This document shows positions 42,564 to 51,752 of a stretch of 64,000 bases of DNA, one piece after another. Both the position numbers and the translations under genes were made by a program. The DNA is from an uncultured bacterium. GTDB lineage: Bacteria; Spirochaetota; Spirochaetia; Sphaerochaetales; Sphaerochaetaceae. Location of the stretch: assembly GCA_905215015.1 (NCBI GenBank), contig CAJMOS010000001.1, positions 13,662 to 77,661 of the forward strand, in the 5' to 3' direction. The notes beneath the pieces are model-generated. The model searched no databases. It was given only the letters and a program-made list of their open reading frames with translations, and was not told the origin of the DNA. The first letter of the stretch is position 1, and every line of letters begins with the position of its first letter.

Positions 42564-42700
42564 TGGCCGCCCAGCCCGGCGAGCCTCACCACCATGTCAT
42601 TTCCCTTTTATTTGTACCCAAACGCTAGGTCGCCATCTGTCGCTGAATGCTTAGAACTTCAACAGGAACGCGATTTTTCGACCTTCAAAACGAGAATCTT

Positions 42701-42781
<81 letters not shown>

Positions 42782-42850
42782 CCATCTGCCATCATACGGA
42801 CTTTTGCGTTCGACCGCAACCGCTTGCGAATCTTTCCTCTTTCCCTCATC

Positions 42851-43636
42851 ATGCATGGCATGTACACCGACAGCCATTTCCACCTGCTTTCCCTTCAGCA
42901 AAAGGGGACCGACATCCCCAATCTCCTTTCCCGCATGGAAAGCGAGGGTATGATCGGGCTCGATATCGGCACCGAAGTCGGGGACCTCCCGCTTCGCCGC
43001 AAACTGGTCGAGGGCCATCCCTCGTTCCTGCCCACCGCCGGTATCGGCCCTTGGGGCACAGGCCAGTCGATTGCAGAACTCCAAAAGGAAATCTCCCAAT
43101 ACGGGCCGATATGCGCAATCGGCGAAATCGGCCTGGACAACCATTGGAAAGACTATGGGACACCTGCGCAACAGGAGACTTTGTTCGAAAACCAGATCGA
43201 TTTGGCCGAGGAGCTCCACCTGCCCGTCATCATCCACAGCCGCGAGGCCGACATGCAGATGGAACGGATCCTGAAGAAACGAACCTTCGGCATGAAGGGA
43301 ATCATGCACTGCTTCGAGGGAGGCAGGAGATTGTTGGATACCGCCTTGTGCAAGAACTTCTACATCTCCTTCAGCGGGGTGGTCACCTACAAGCATAATG
43401 ATTGGCTCCAGGACCTCTGCACACTGGTGCCCGACGACCGGCTCCTGCTGGAGACGGACAGTCCCTATCTCGCCCCGGTACCGATGCGAGGGAAACCCAA
43501 CAACCCCCTCTACATAGCGTACACCTACAAGAAGGTGGCCGAACTCAAAGAAATTTCCGTCTCCAGTTTGCAAGCGCTTGTGCGAGATAACCTCCGCTCA
43601 TTCGTGCGGCAGAGCGGAAATGACTTTCCAGCGTGA
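42851..43636 (+). CDS. TatD family metal-dependent hydrolase
   Basis: 261 residues. The TatD metal site is complete: DSHFHL at the N-terminus, GEIGLDN, a His in IIHSREA, His in MHCFEGG and the final Asp in ETDSPYLAP. These enzymes are Mg-dependent 3'-5' DNases or hydrolases. The ATG at 42851 has no good ribosome binding site; ATG 42860 (MYTDSHFH) is an alternative start. Its 3' end overlaps the convergent gene by 92 bases. Confidence 0.85.
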   Translation: MHGMYTDSHFHLLSLQQKGTDIPNLLSRMESEGMIGLDIGTEVGDLPLRRKLVEGHPSFLPTAGIGPWGTGQSIAELQKEISQYGPICAIGEIGLDNHWKDYGTPAQQETLFENQIDLAEELHLPVIIHSREADMQMERILKKRTFGMKGIMHCFEGGRRLLDTALCKNFYISFSGVVTYKHNDWLQDLCTLVPDDRLLLETDSPYLAPVPMRGKPNNPLYIAYTYKKVAELKEISVSSLQALVRDNLRSFVRQSGNDFPA

Positions 43637-44378
43637 ACGTCAGTTGCTGACGACTCTCCGGATAGGTTGTGGCCAAAGAGACAATCGGGGAGAAATCCGT
43701 GACAATCAGGCCAAGAATCTGGTCATTGGAGAGAGACGGCTCGCTTCCCGCAGGAACAATCAGCGGCACGCCCTGGTAGAGCGCCAGGTTGCCAACCTCG
43801 TAGGCAATCAAATCGCGGTGGGGTTCGCGCATCCATGCATCAAGGCGGCTGCGGACATAAATGTCACTCCCCGCTCCATCTACCATTTCCTGTACCGGAA
43901 ACAGCTCTGCGATGCCTTCCGGAATGGGGACGGAGGAAATCAGCCTGAGCGGAGGTCCGGGATTCTCTAGCGACTCGCGGTATCCCTGGCTCAAATCCTC
44001 GACCATGACCACGTCGAACGCAGGGCATTGTACCGGCTTCCGGGCAATACCCGCCAAACGGTACCTGGGTTGTCCGATGTTCCATGCATCAATCAACGCC
44101 GTCAGGCGAGGACTGGTCACCAGCACCTGGGCATGCTGGTCGTCCATCAACTGGGTCAAAGCGTCGCTTTCCAAGGGGAGCCGTTCCACCCTTTGGATCT
44201 TCAGTCGCCATCCTTTTTCCAGCAAGGGCAAGAAGGTTTCATGGTCTCCTTGGGCCCACTCGGTCTCAAGGAACAGGCCATCGGCGAGCAGGACGATCTT
44301 CGGTCTGCTCAGGTACCAGCCGGACAATGCCAGGGCAACCAAAAGAAGGCCAACAAGAATGGTACGTCCGCGTCGCAT
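43545..44378 (-). CDS. membrane-anchored periplasmic protein, unknown function
   Basis: 277 residues with an N-terminal membrane anchor (ILVGLLLVALALSGWYLS). The rest resembles a solute-binding-type alpha/beta fold with alternating strands such as KIVLLADGLFLE, VLVTSPRLTALIDAW and VVMVEDLSQGY. This is reminiscent of LacI/ABC binding proteins, but I cannot assign a family. The last 30 codons overlap the end of the tatD gene on the opposite strand. It has no obvious operon partner; the class II aldolase gene diverges from it. Confidence 0.7.
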   Translation of the reverse strand: MRRGRTILVGLLLVALALSGWYLSRPKIVLLADGLFLETEWAQGDHETFLPLLEKGWRLKIQRVERLPLESDALTQLMDDQHAQVLVTSPRLTALIDAWNIGQPRYRLAGIARKPVQCPAFDVVMVEDLSQGYRESLENPGPPLRLISSVPIPEGIAELFPVQEMVDGAGSDIYVRSRLDAWMREPHRDLIAYEVGNLALYQGVPLIVPAGSEPSLSNDQILGLIVTDFSPIVSLATTYPESRQQLTFTLESHFRSAARMSGGYLAQALANWRRKFL

Positions 44379-44485
44379 AGATGGAGATACTGTACCACAT
44401 GAAAGCTTTGGTTGACCATGCTTTCAGAAAGAAGTAGATTTGGGAAAAAGAGAGTTATACCGTTATCGGGTATAAAGGAGCGTAT

Positions 44486-45478
44486 ATGACTTCATACAAG
44501 GAACTCGGTCTGGTGAATACCAGAGAGATGTTCAAGAAAGCCATCCACGGTGGCTATGCGGTTCCTGCCTACAACTTCAACAACATGGAGCAGATGCAGG
44601 CAATCATTCAGGCCTGTGTCGAGACCAAGAGTCCGGTCATTCTGCAGGTTTCCAAAGGTGCCCGCGATTACGCGAACATCAACCTGCTCCGCAACATGGC
44701 TCGCGGTGCCGTCGACTATGCCAAGGAGCTCGGCTACCCGATTCCCATCGTCCTCCACCTGGACCACGGCCCGAACTTTGAAGTCGCCAAGGAGTGCATC
44801 GACAACGGATTCTCTTCCGTCATGATTGACGGTTCTTCCCTTCCCTTCGAACAAAATATCGCCCTGACCAAAAAGGTCGTTGACTACGCCCATCAGTTCG
44901 ACGTCACCGTCGAAGGAGAGCTCGGCGTGCTTGCCGGCATCGAGGATGAGGTTTCCGCCGCGCAGAGCCACTACACCAACCCGGCCGACGTCATCGAATT
45001 CGTCAGCCGCACCGGCGTCGATTCCTTGGCCATTTCCATCGGAACCAGCCATGGCGCCAACAAGTTCAAGCCCGAGCAGTGCAAGCGCAACGCTGACGGC
45101 ATCCTGATTCCGCCTCCGCTCCGCTTCGACATCCTTCAGGAAATCCAGGCCAAACTGCCGGAGTTCCCGATTGTCCTCCATGGGTCCTCTTCCGTCCCGC
45201 AGGAGTATGTGAAGATGATCAACGAGTACGGAGGCAAGCTGAAGGACTCTGTCGGTATTCCCGAGAGCCAGTTGAGGGAAGCCGCCACCTACAACGTCTG
45301 CAAAATCAACATCGACAGCGACGGCAGACTTGCCATGACCGCCATCATCCGCAAGGTCCTGCACGACCATCCGGAGGTGTTCGACCCGCGCAAGTACCTC
45401 GGACCGGCCCGGGACGAACTGAAGAAGATGTACATCCACAAGAACATCGACGTGCTCGGGTCCGCAGGCAAGGCGTGA
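44486..45478 (+). CDS. fba: class II fructose-bisphosphate aldolase
   Basis: 330 residues. Zinc ligands are seen in LHLDHGPNFE, in the Glu/His region VEGELGVLAG and in VLHGSSSVP; the phosphate site is in the NIDSDGRLAMT segment near the C-terminus. It cleaves fructose 1,6-bisphosphate in glycolysis. The length suits the long-chain class IIB group (tagatose/fructose bisphosphate aldolases). AAAGGAG is about 8 bases upstream of ATG 44486. A strong terminator follows. Confidence 0.93.
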   Translation: MTSYKELGLVNTREMFKKAIHGGYAVPAYNFNNMEQMQAIIQACVETKSPVILQVSKGARDYANINLLRNMARGAVDYAKELGYPIPIVLHLDHGPNFEVAKECIDNGFSSVMIDGSSLPFEQNIALTKKVVDYAHQFDVTVEGELGVLAGIEDEVSAAQSHYTNPADVIEFVSRTGVDSLAISIGTSHGANKFKPEQCKRNADGILIPPPLRFDILQEIQAKLPEFPIVLHGSSSVPQEYVKMINEYGGKLKDSVGIPESQLREAATYNVCKINIDSDGRLAMTAIIRKVLHDHPEVFDPRKYLGPARDELKKMYIHKNIDVLGSAGKA

Positions 45479-45502
45479 TTCTTTTACTGATCCAGCATTT
45501 TT

Positions 45503-45537
45503 AAGGAGGAGAGGCGCATCCCTCTCCTCCTTTTTTG
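45503..45537 (+). terminator. strong terminator after fba
   Basis: AAGGAGGAGAGG / CCTCTCCTCCTT with loop CGCATC followed by TTTTTTG. The symmetric A-run on the other side lets it serve the convergent transporter operon (stop at 45559) as well. Confidence 0.9.
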
Positions 45538-45558
45538 TATTCTTTTTCTTCTTTGCTT

Positions 45559-46536
45559 TCAGTTGTCCAGCATGTTGTAGATGCCCTTGATGTTCGTCTC
45601 CTGGGTTTCCGCCCACTTTGAGAAGTCATCGCCGTAGACAGGGGTGATAGCGACACCCTGCTTCTTGGCGTTCTCCAGAAGCTCAGGATCCTCCATCGCC
45701 TTCTTGAGCGCATCGAGAAGATACTTCTTTGCCGTAGCGTCCAATCCTTTCGCTGCGACGACACCTCTGGACGATGAGTTATCGACCTTGACACCGAGCT
45801 CATAGGTGCACTGGACATCAGGCATGTAGGAACTTCTCTCCTTGGTCAGGGTAAGCAGAGAAAGCACATCACCACCTTTGCTGACCGCCTCACTGACGTT
45901 CCCCACCAGTGCGTCGACATGACCGCCAAGCAGGGCAGCGAAACCCTCGGCACTGTTCTGAAAATGCACGTGCTGGAACGTAAATCCGAGTTCCTTCTCC
46001 AAAAGCGCGACAGCGACGGCGTCATCGGTACGGGCACCTGCGTCTCCAAGCGTGACCACGTTGTTCCTCGCATAGTCAAGGAACTCCTTTCCGTTGGTAA
46101 AGCGCGTCTCGCCTGGTTTTGCCATGACCACGTTGTCGTCCGAAGTGAGCATGGCAAGGAACTCGAAGCTGGTGCGGTCCATGCCCAAGTTGGCCTGCGG
46201 GTCAAGATAACCAGTAATCATGTTGGGAAAGTTGGCAAAGGAAATATAGGAGCCGTCCTTCTTCTGCTCGTACAGATATTTCCATCCGACCCAACAGGCG
46301 CTCCCGCCCATGTTCACGACATCGACTTTCACCCCGAGGTACTTCTCAAGATACGGGGCAAGAAGACGGGTGTTGCTGTCCATGGCTCCTCCCGCGGCGC
46401 TCGGGCAAATGAAGGTGACCTTTTTCACTGGATAGCCGGATACGGACGAAGCGGAAGTCTCCTGACCGCCCTGGGCGAACAGGGGGGCCGAAAGAGCCAT
46501 AGCCAGACATGCAATTGCAAGTTTCTTGATCATCAT
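45559..46536 (-). CDS. tripartite tricarboxylate transporter substrate-binding protein (TctC family)
   Basis: 325 residues. An N-terminal signal (MMIKKLAIACLAMALSAPLF) precedes a periplasmic solute-binding fold with the TctC/BUG start YPVKKVTFICPSAAGGAMD and the 'LGDAGARTDD' and ALLGGHVDALVG segments. It binds a carboxylate and delivers it to the TctA/TctB pair encoded directly upstream. GGAGG is 7 bases before the start. Gene order on the minus strand is aldolase-tctB-tctA-tctC. Confidence 0.9.
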   Translation of the reverse strand: MMIKKLAIACLAMALSAPLFAQGGQETSASSVSGYPVKKVTFICPSAAGGAMDSNTRLLAPYLEKYLGVKVDVVNMGGSACWVGWKYLYEQKKDGSYISFANFPNMITGYLDPQANLGMDRTSFEFLAMLTSDDNVVMAKPGETRFTNGKEFLDYARNNVVTLGDAGARTDDAVAVALLEKELGFTFQHVHFQNSAEGFAALLGGHVDALVGNVSEAVSKGGDVLSLLTLTKERSSYMPDVQCTYELGVKVDNSSSRGVVAAKGLDATAKKYLLDALKKAMEDPELLENAKKQGVAITPVYGDDFSKWAETQETNIKGIYNMLDN

Positions 46537-46549
46537 AACGTCCTCCTTT

Positions 46550-48058
46550 TTATGACGCTTTCTGTTGATGTTTCTTGTGAGCCGATACTATCGGCGAGAC
46601 AACTGAGAGAATAATCAGGATGAAGAACACCCAGCACAGAGGCCTAGACAGGTAGTACTGGATAATTCCAGACTTCGCCATCTGCAGCGAGGTCATCAGG
46701 TTTCGTTCCGCCATCGGTCCCAGGATCAAGGCAAGCACGGTCGGTGCTGCGGGGATGCCGGTCTTTCGCATAGCATAGCCGACCAGGCCGAAGAACAACA
46801 TGACGTACACGTCGAAGATATTGTTGCGGATGGCGAACGAGCCGATCACCGAAAGCAGCATGATGAGAGGAAGCAACAGCCCGAGCGGGAGTGCCGCAAG
46901 CCTGACTGCTTTTTTGGCAATCAGCCAGCCAAAGATTCCCATCAGGATATTGGCAATCAAAAAGCCGATCATCAGCGAGTATGTCATCCCTTTATATACG
47001 GTGAACAGGTCGTGGCCAGGTGCGAAACCTTGCACAGTCAGCGCTCCGAGGAGCACGGCTGCAGCACCACTGCCGGGGATGCCGAGGGTCAAAGCCGGAA
47101 TCAGAGCGCCACCGCAAACTGCGTTGTTGCCACTTTCGGATCCCGCGATGCCCTCGAAGCTTCCATGCCCGAACAATTCCTTGTGCTTGCTCCGGCTCTT
47201 TGCATCGTTGTACCCGACCCAGGATCCGATATCGCCACCGGCTCCTGGGAGGATGCCGACAAAGATTCCGAGAACCGAGGAGCGGACCATGACTGGAAGC
47301 AAGCTCTTGACCTGCCCCCACGTGGGCCAGAAATTGCCACTCATTGCCTGAACATGCTCAATCTGGCTTTTCAGGCTGGCTTTTTCTTCGTCGCGACTCA
47401 TGCCCAAGAGCTCAGCTTGAACCAATACTTGAGAAATGGAAAACAGACCAATCATCGCAGGAACGAGTTCCACTCCCCCGTACAGATTCAGGTTGCCGAA
47501 TGAATAACGGGAATAGGGAAAGATGTTCATGCCTACCATCCCCACCAACAGACCGAACGCTGCGGCAATCAGTCCCTTGAGCATGCTGTCGCCAGTCAGG
47601 CTACCGACAATCGTCAGACCGAAAATGGCAATGAGAAAATATTCGGGGGAACTGAACCAAAGCGAGACCTTGACAAGCTGCGGAGCCACCAGGAGGAGCG
47701 CTAGGGAGGAAACGGTACCCCCGAACATCGACGCCAAAGTCGACACGCCACAGGCTTGCAATCCTTTACCTTGTTTGGTCAACTCGTAGCCATCGATGGC
47801 GGTGGCGGCCGAGGCGGGGGTTCCCGGCGTATGGATCAGGATGGCGGAAAAGCTTCCCCCGTACACGGCACTCACGTAGACAGCGGAAATCATGACCAAG
47901 GCCGGAGTCGGCTTCATTCCGTACGTGACGGGAATGAGCAGAGACATCCCCATCGTCGCAGTCAGTCCGGGCAACGCTCCGACAACCAGACCCCCGAATG
48001 TTCCGAGGCACAATGCAAACAATGCTTCAAACGTCAGCAAATCAGTCAAAATACCCAT
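46550..48058 (-). CDS. tripartite tricarboxylate transporter large membrane subunit (TctA family)
   Basis: 502 residues with about a dozen membrane helices. Family signatures are LPGLTATMGMSLLIPVTYGM near the N-terminus, SAILIHTPGTPASAATAIDG (about residue 80), and the internal repeat ALTLGIPGSGAAAVLLGAL. It forms the sodium- or proton-coupled channel of the carrier. It starts 4 bases after the tctB stop and ends 13 bases before tctC. Confidence 0.93.
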   Translation of the reverse strand: MGILTDLLTFEALFALCLGTFGGLVVGALPGLTATMGMSLLIPVTYGMKPTPALVMISAVYVSAVYGGSFSAILIHTPGTPASAATAIDGYELTKQGKGLQACGVSTLASMFGGTVSSLALLLVAPQLVKVSLWFSSPEYFLIAIFGLTIVGSLTGDSMLKGLIAAAFGLLVGMVGMNIFPYSRYSFGNLNLYGGVELVPAMIGLFSISQVLVQAELLGMSRDEEKASLKSQIEHVQAMSGNFWPTWGQVKSLLPVMVRSSVLGIFVGILPGAGGDIGSWVGYNDAKSRSKHKELFGHGSFEGIAGSESGNNAVCGGALIPALTLGIPGSGAAAVLLGALTVQGFAPGHDLFTVYKGMTYSLMIGFLIANILMGIFGWLIAKKAVRLAALPLGLLLPLIMLLSVIGSFAIRNNIFDVYVMLFFGLVGYAMRKTGIPAAPTVLALILGPMAERNLMTSLQMAKSGIIQYYLSRPLCWVFFILIILSVVSPIVSAHKKHQQKAS

Positions 48059-48062
48059 GGTT

Positions 48063-48515
48063 TTACCTCAGAATTCCTTCGGGAAGAGGAATGCCTAATG
48101 CGACGGTGAACAGCAGAAAAACGAACAGCATCATCGCTATCGTGGCGAAGACAATCGTCTTTACACTCTTGATTCCCATGATCCGCATGGAAACGACCAA
48201 CATGATTGGCGTGGTCACGTAGAAGCCTATGTTCTGCATGGCCAGCACGTAGATTCCAAGGAAAAAGAAGACCAGTGCGGGCCACTTGAAAGTCTCCAAG
48301 GAGAGTACGGGTTTCGTGCTTTCCATTCCTGAGACCAATTTTCTGAAACTGACAGCGACCAGTCCGCCTCCCAGGATGCAAAACAGCACCGATACCAGTT
48401 TGGGGAACAGCGATGCCCGCCCGGGAAACGGCATGGCCAGAATGAAAGCGATGATTCCCACGATGATGGAAACGATTCCCACTGCAATGTCAATCTTGAA
48501 TTCCTGGGTACGCAT
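48063..48515 (-). CDS. tripartite tricarboxylate transporter small membrane subunit (TctB family)
   Basis: 150 residues with four membrane helices: IVSIIVGIIAFILAM, VLFCILGGGLVAV, PALVFFFLGIYVLAM and the C-terminal pair around IVFATIAMMLFVFLLF. Size and topology are those of TctB. It is read between the RraA-like gene (17-base gap) and tctA. Confidence 0.85.
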   Translation of the reverse strand: MRTQEFKIDIAVGIVSIIVGIIAFILAMPFPGRASLFPKLVSVLFCILGGGLVAVSFRKLVSGMESTKPVLSLETFKWPALVFFFLGIYVLAMQNIGFYVTTPIMLVVSMRIMGIKSVKTIVFATIAMMLFVFLLFTVALGIPLPEGILR

Positions 48516-48532
48516 ATCCTTCTCTCTTCCCC

Positions 48533-49213
48533 TCAGTCAATCTCTTCGGACAGATGCAGGTCTTCAAATGCTTTTGCGAAAGTCTGGAACGTCGTCGTCC
48601 CATCCCTTCTGATGTTGGCCATGTTGGCCTCTTCATGGGCCTCACGGGCAAGCGCCCTCTGGTAGACATCCAAGGCTTTCTCACGGGGAACGACGACAAT
48701 CGCGTCATTGTCAGCAAAGATGAGATCGCCAGGGTTGACCGGAATGCCTCCGACGATTACTGGATGGTTGATGGTACCTGGCTCGTGCTTGGTACTTCTT
48801 CTGACACTGATTCCTTTGGAGAAGACGGGGAAGCCAATCTTTTTCTGCTCCATCGTGTCTCTGACGCAACCATTGGTGATCAGACCGCGGATGCCGCGGG
48901 TCTGGCAGGCATTGCTCATGCACCCGCCAAACATGCCCCCGCATTCATCATACTCCCCGCAATCCAGAACGATGACATCGCCGGGCTGTCCCATGGAAAT
49001 CGCTTTATGGAGCATCAAATTGTCTCCAGGGCGAGAGCAGACAGTCAGGGCCACGCCGCAGCAACGCATACCTGGCCAGACAGGACGGATGTCGTTGTGC
49101 ATTGCGTGGTTGGTACTCATCACCTCGTTGATCGATGCGCTCTCGCTGATCTTGGAGAATTTCTCCACCAGATCCATAGGTACTTTGGGATAATGCTTGA
49201 TAATATCGTACAT
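48533..49213 (-). CDS. RraA-like aldolase/decarboxylase (HMG/CHA aldolase family)
   Basis: 226 residues. The conserved core VIVLDCGEYDECGGMFGGCM, ITNGCVRDTMEQKKIGFPVF and DLIFADNDAIVVVP matches the RraA/4-hydroxy-4-methyl-2-oxoglutarate aldolase fold, with the catalytic Arg-Asp pair in GCVRD. Such enzymes split 4-carboxy-4-hydroxy-2-oxoadipate-type substrates to pyruvate or oxaloacetate, or decarboxylate oxaloacetate. ATG 49213 has AAGGAG 9 bases before it. The frame upstream is not coding. Being first in the transporter operon, it probably acts on the imported acid. Confidence 0.85.
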   Translation of the reverse strand: MYDIIKHYPKVPMDLVEKFSKISESASINEVMSTNHAMHNDIRPVWPGMRCCGVALTVCSRPGDNLMLHKAISMGQPGDVIVLDCGEYDECGGMFGGCMSNACQTRGIRGLITNGCVRDTMEQKKIGFPVFSKGISVRRSTKHEPGTINHPVIVGGIPVNPGDLIFADNDAIVVVPREKALDVYQRALAREAHEEANMANIRRDGTTTFQTFAKAFEDLHLSEEID

Positions 49214-49334
49214 GACGTTGACTCCTTGTTGTGATTTCACCTCTATTATCTGCATTGATTTTTCATGAATAAAAATTATATTTTTTCATGTTTATAATAA
49301 CTTATAGTCATGTATACTCTTATAGAGGAACCTT
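49214..49334. promoter_or_regulatory. divergent control region of the carboxylate operon
   Basis: A very AT-rich 121 bases between the aldolase gene and the lysR gene, with repeated TTTTTCATG elements (about 49259-49293) and TATAATAACTTATAG. LysR regulators usually bind T-N11-A sites in such divergent gaps. Exact operator and promoters not resolved. Confidence 0.55.
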
Positions 49335-50237
49335 ATGACGCTCCATGACATCCAGGTCTTCATTGCGGTTTACGAAGAACGTTCAATCACCAAGACGGCA
49401 AACAGGCTGGGCATGACCCAGCCAGGGGTCAGCAAGACCATCAAATCCATCGAGGGACAGTATGACCAGACGCTGTTTCTCAGGGACAACAAAAAGATTT
49501 TCCCCACTCCAGTCGCCCGGCAGTGCTACGGGATATGCCTGCAGGTGATGCAGAAGTATGCCGATCTGGAGACGGCGTTACACCACGCCTCGTCCAAAAC
49601 CGAACTGATCATTTCCTGCGACAAGGGAATCGACAGCCCGATCATGCCATCTGTCCGGCTTGCCTTCCAGGAAAAGTACCCCGACTGTCGGCTGGTCATT
49701 TACGAGGCGAAAGCGAGCGACGTGCCCCGCTTGGTCAAAGAAGGAAAGGCAAGCATAGGCATTTTGCAGATGGGCTGCGACCTGATGGGGTTGGAGCACG
49801 AGCTGATGGGGAGCGACGGAGTCGTGTGTGTATGTAAAAAGGATTATCGTCTCCATCATCAAGGGCAAAAGGTGCTCTCTTTAGGGGACCTTGCATCAGA
49901 AAACCTCATCCTTACCGCGCAGGGAACTGGTATCCGTGCCTCGCTGGACCGGCTTTCCATGGAGCAGAGCGTCGTTCTGAAACCGCTCTGGACATGCCTT
50001 GCGGGCGACAACGCACTCTCTTTCGCCGAACAGGGCTTCGGCATCGCCATCCTTTCGGACACCTTCGCGGCCGAAAGTCTCAGGAAGGGAAAAGTCCGCA
50101 CGATACCTACAGATTTCTCAATCCGCCGTACTTTTTTCATCGTCAGGCGTGGAGATCTTTGGAAATCAGAGGAAGAGGCTTTCTTGATTGAAGAATGCAA
50201 ACAGCAATGGAAACGGATTAAAAGGAATATTTTCTGA
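49335..50237 (+). CDS. LysR family transcriptional regulator
   Basis: 300 residues. The N-terminal winged helix reads MTLHDIQVFIAVYEERSITK, then TANRLGMTQPGVSKTIKSIE (recognition helix). The rest is the effector-binding domain, with a final basic WKRIKRNIF tail. GAGGAACCTT precedes the ATG. It diverges from the aldolase/transporter operon, the usual arrangement for a LysR activator and its target; the ligand is probably the transported acid or a product. Confidence 0.9.
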   Translation: MTLHDIQVFIAVYEERSITKTANRLGMTQPGVSKTIKSIEGQYDQTLFLRDNKKIFPTPVARQCYGICLQVMQKYADLETALHHASSKTELIISCDKGIDSPIMPSVRLAFQEKYPDCRLVIYEAKASDVPRLVKEGKASIGILQMGCDLMGLEHELMGSDGVVCVCKKDYRLHHQGQKVLSLGDLASENLILTAQGTGIRASLDRLSMEQSVVLKPLWTCLAGDNALSFAEQGFGIAILSDTFAAESLRKGKVRTIPTDFSIRRTFFIVRRGDLWKSEEEAFLIEECKQQWKRIKRNIF

Positions 50238-50385
50238 TTCCTATTTTGGATTGAAACGGTCCCTGCAACACATGGAAGGAAAGAGCAACTCCCAAGGTAG
50301 TTTTCCACTGACAAGTGTAACTCCCCTGTCTATCTTCGAATTTCAATGTACGTGTACGTTTCTGCTTATCCCACATCGCATTCTT
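50238..50385. other. spacer upstream of the infC promoter
   Basis: No gene seen. It contains the 3' end of the lysR transcript; a short inverted GTACGTGTAC at about 50348 is the only notable motif. Confidence 0.3.
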
Positions 50386-50414
50386 TTGACATGAGGTGGT
50401 GCTTATGGTATAGT
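50386..50414 (+). promoter_or_regulatory. sigma70 promoter of the infC operon
   Basis: TTGACA (50386-50391), a 17-base spacer and TATAGT (50409-50414). Transcription should begin near 50421, leaving a leader of about 70 bases before infC. Confidence 0.8.
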
Positions 50415-50490
50415 TGCCCTTGCAGTTTGTTCTGCAGGAAACGCTAGCGAAAGAGAAGTGCTTTTCCCGTAAAAAACACAAGGAGACCGA

Positions 50491-51111
50491 TTGGCTACAA
50501 AAGATTTGCGGATCAACAGGCAGATCCGCGCGAAAGAAGTGTTCGTGATTGATTCGGATGGCTCCCAGAGGGGAGTCATGTCCACCTTCGATGCCATCCG
50601 TATGGCTGATGACGAGGGATTGGACCTGGTGGAAGTATCCCCCATGGCAAACCCGCCGGTTTGCAGGATCCTCAATTTCGGCAAATACCGCTACGAGCAG
50701 GAAAAGAGACTCAGGGACGCGAAGAAGAACCAGACCATCACGAAGCTGAAGGAAATCCGCATGCAGCCGAAGATCGAGAAGCATGACATCGATACCAAGA
50801 GCAAGTTCATCGGAGAGTTCATCAACGACGGCAACAAGGTAAAGATCAGCATCCGCTTCCACGGCAGGGAGATGGCCCATCCGGAACTTGGCGAGCAGGC
50901 ATTGCAGAAGATACTTGAAACGCTTACGCAGAATAAAGTAGAGTACAATCTTGACCGGCCGCCGGTCATGGAAGGCAGGATGATGAGCATCCTCATTAGT
51001 CCTCGCTCCAACAAGGGTGGCAAACCGGTGAGCGCCCCCAAACAGGCTCCCAAAAAGAGCGAGGACGCTCCCGCTGTAACGGAAACAACGGCTGAAAAGC
51101 CGAAAAATTAA
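50491..51111 (+). CDS. infC: translation initiation factor IF-3
   Basis: 206 residues. N-domain DLRINRQIRAKEVFVID and DAIRMADDEGLDLVEVSP, linker RYEQEKRLRDAKKNQ and C-domain KEIRMQPKIEKHD and KVKISIRFHGREMAHPELG are all typical. It binds 30S subunits and checks the initiator codon. The start is TTG at 50491, with AAGGAG 6 bases before; rare starts are normal for infC, since IF-3 limits its own synthesis at non-AUG codons. A tail rich in Ala/Pro/Lys (about 30 residues) extends past the usual end. Confidence 0.95.
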   Translation: MATKDLRINRQIRAKEVFVIDSDGSQRGVMSTFDAIRMADDEGLDLVEVSPMANPPVCRILNFGKYRYEQEKRLRDAKKNQTITKLKEIRMQPKIEKHDIDTKSKFIGEFINDGNKVKISIRFHGREMAHPELGEQALQKILETLTQNKVEYNLDRPPVMEGRMMSILISPRSNKGGKPVSAPKQAPKKSEDAPAVTETTAEKPKN

Positions 51112-51161
51112 GCAGCTCGCAGGGGTGTCTTGTTCCCTGCAGCGCATAAGGAAGGTAAAAA

Positions 51162-51365
51162 ATGCCTAAGATGAAAACAAGAAAGGCAGCCGCCAAGCGG
51201 TTCCATGTGACCGGAAGTGGCAAGATTCGCTTTAAGAAGTCGGGTCTTCGCCATATTCTCACCAAGAAAAGCAGCAAGCGGAAGAGCGATCTCCGCAAGC
51301 CTGGCTTTATCACCAGCAAGACGACGGAAAAGACCATCAAGGTCATGATTCCGTATGCTAACTGA
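51162..51365 (+). CDS. rpmI: 50S ribosomal protein L35
   Basis: 67 residues starting [20 protein letters not shown], with the basic [14 protein letters not shown] core of L35. It is 50 bases after infC and 11 before rplT; GGAAGG precedes the ATG. Confidence 0.97.
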   Translation: MPKMKTRKAAAKRFHVTGSGKIRFKKSGLRHILTKKSSKRKSDLRKPGFITSKTTEKTIKVMIPYAN

Positions 51366-51376
51366 GGGGTGGAAAC

Positions 51377-51730
51377 ATGAGAGCTGTTGACGGAACCAAA
51401 CACAAGGATAGACGTAAGAAAGTTCTGGCGCTGGCCAAAGGTTACTGGGGCCGCAGAAGCACCAACTACCGCATCGCGAAAGATGCCGTCGCCAAGGCCG
51501 GCAAGTATGCCTACCGCGGTCGCAAGGAGAAGAAACGGGATTTCCGCAAACTCTGGATCGCGAGAATCAACGCTGCCGCCCGCGCAGAGGGTCTGACCTA
51601 TTCGCAGTTCATCAACGGTCTGAACAAGGCCGGCATCCTGCTGAACAGGAAGGCCATCTCCAACATGGCGATTGAGGACAAGCAGGCTTTCACCGCTCTT
51701 GTCGAGCAGGCGAAGGCTGCCCTGAACTAA
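51377..51730 (+). CDS. rplT: 50S ribosomal protein L20
   Basis: 117 residues with [20 protein letters not shown] near the start, [18 protein letters not shown] and [20 protein letters not shown] at the end: full-length L20. It organises early 23S rRNA folding and in many bacteria represses the infC operon. Confidence 0.97.
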   Translation: MRAVDGTKHKDRRKKVLALAKGYWGRRSTNYRIAKDAVAKAGKYAYRGRKEKKRDFRKLWIARINAAARAEGLTYSQFINGLNKAGILLNRKAISNMAIEDKQAFTALVEQAKAALN

Positions 51731-51752
51731 GACGAAAAGGAAGGTTGCAGCA

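Noticed and set aside
41855..42654. 160-codon minus and 154-codon plus frames at 41855-42337 and 42190-42654
   Set aside because: Composition is non-protein-like. The only recognisable homology in the region is in the minus frame at 42213-42563.
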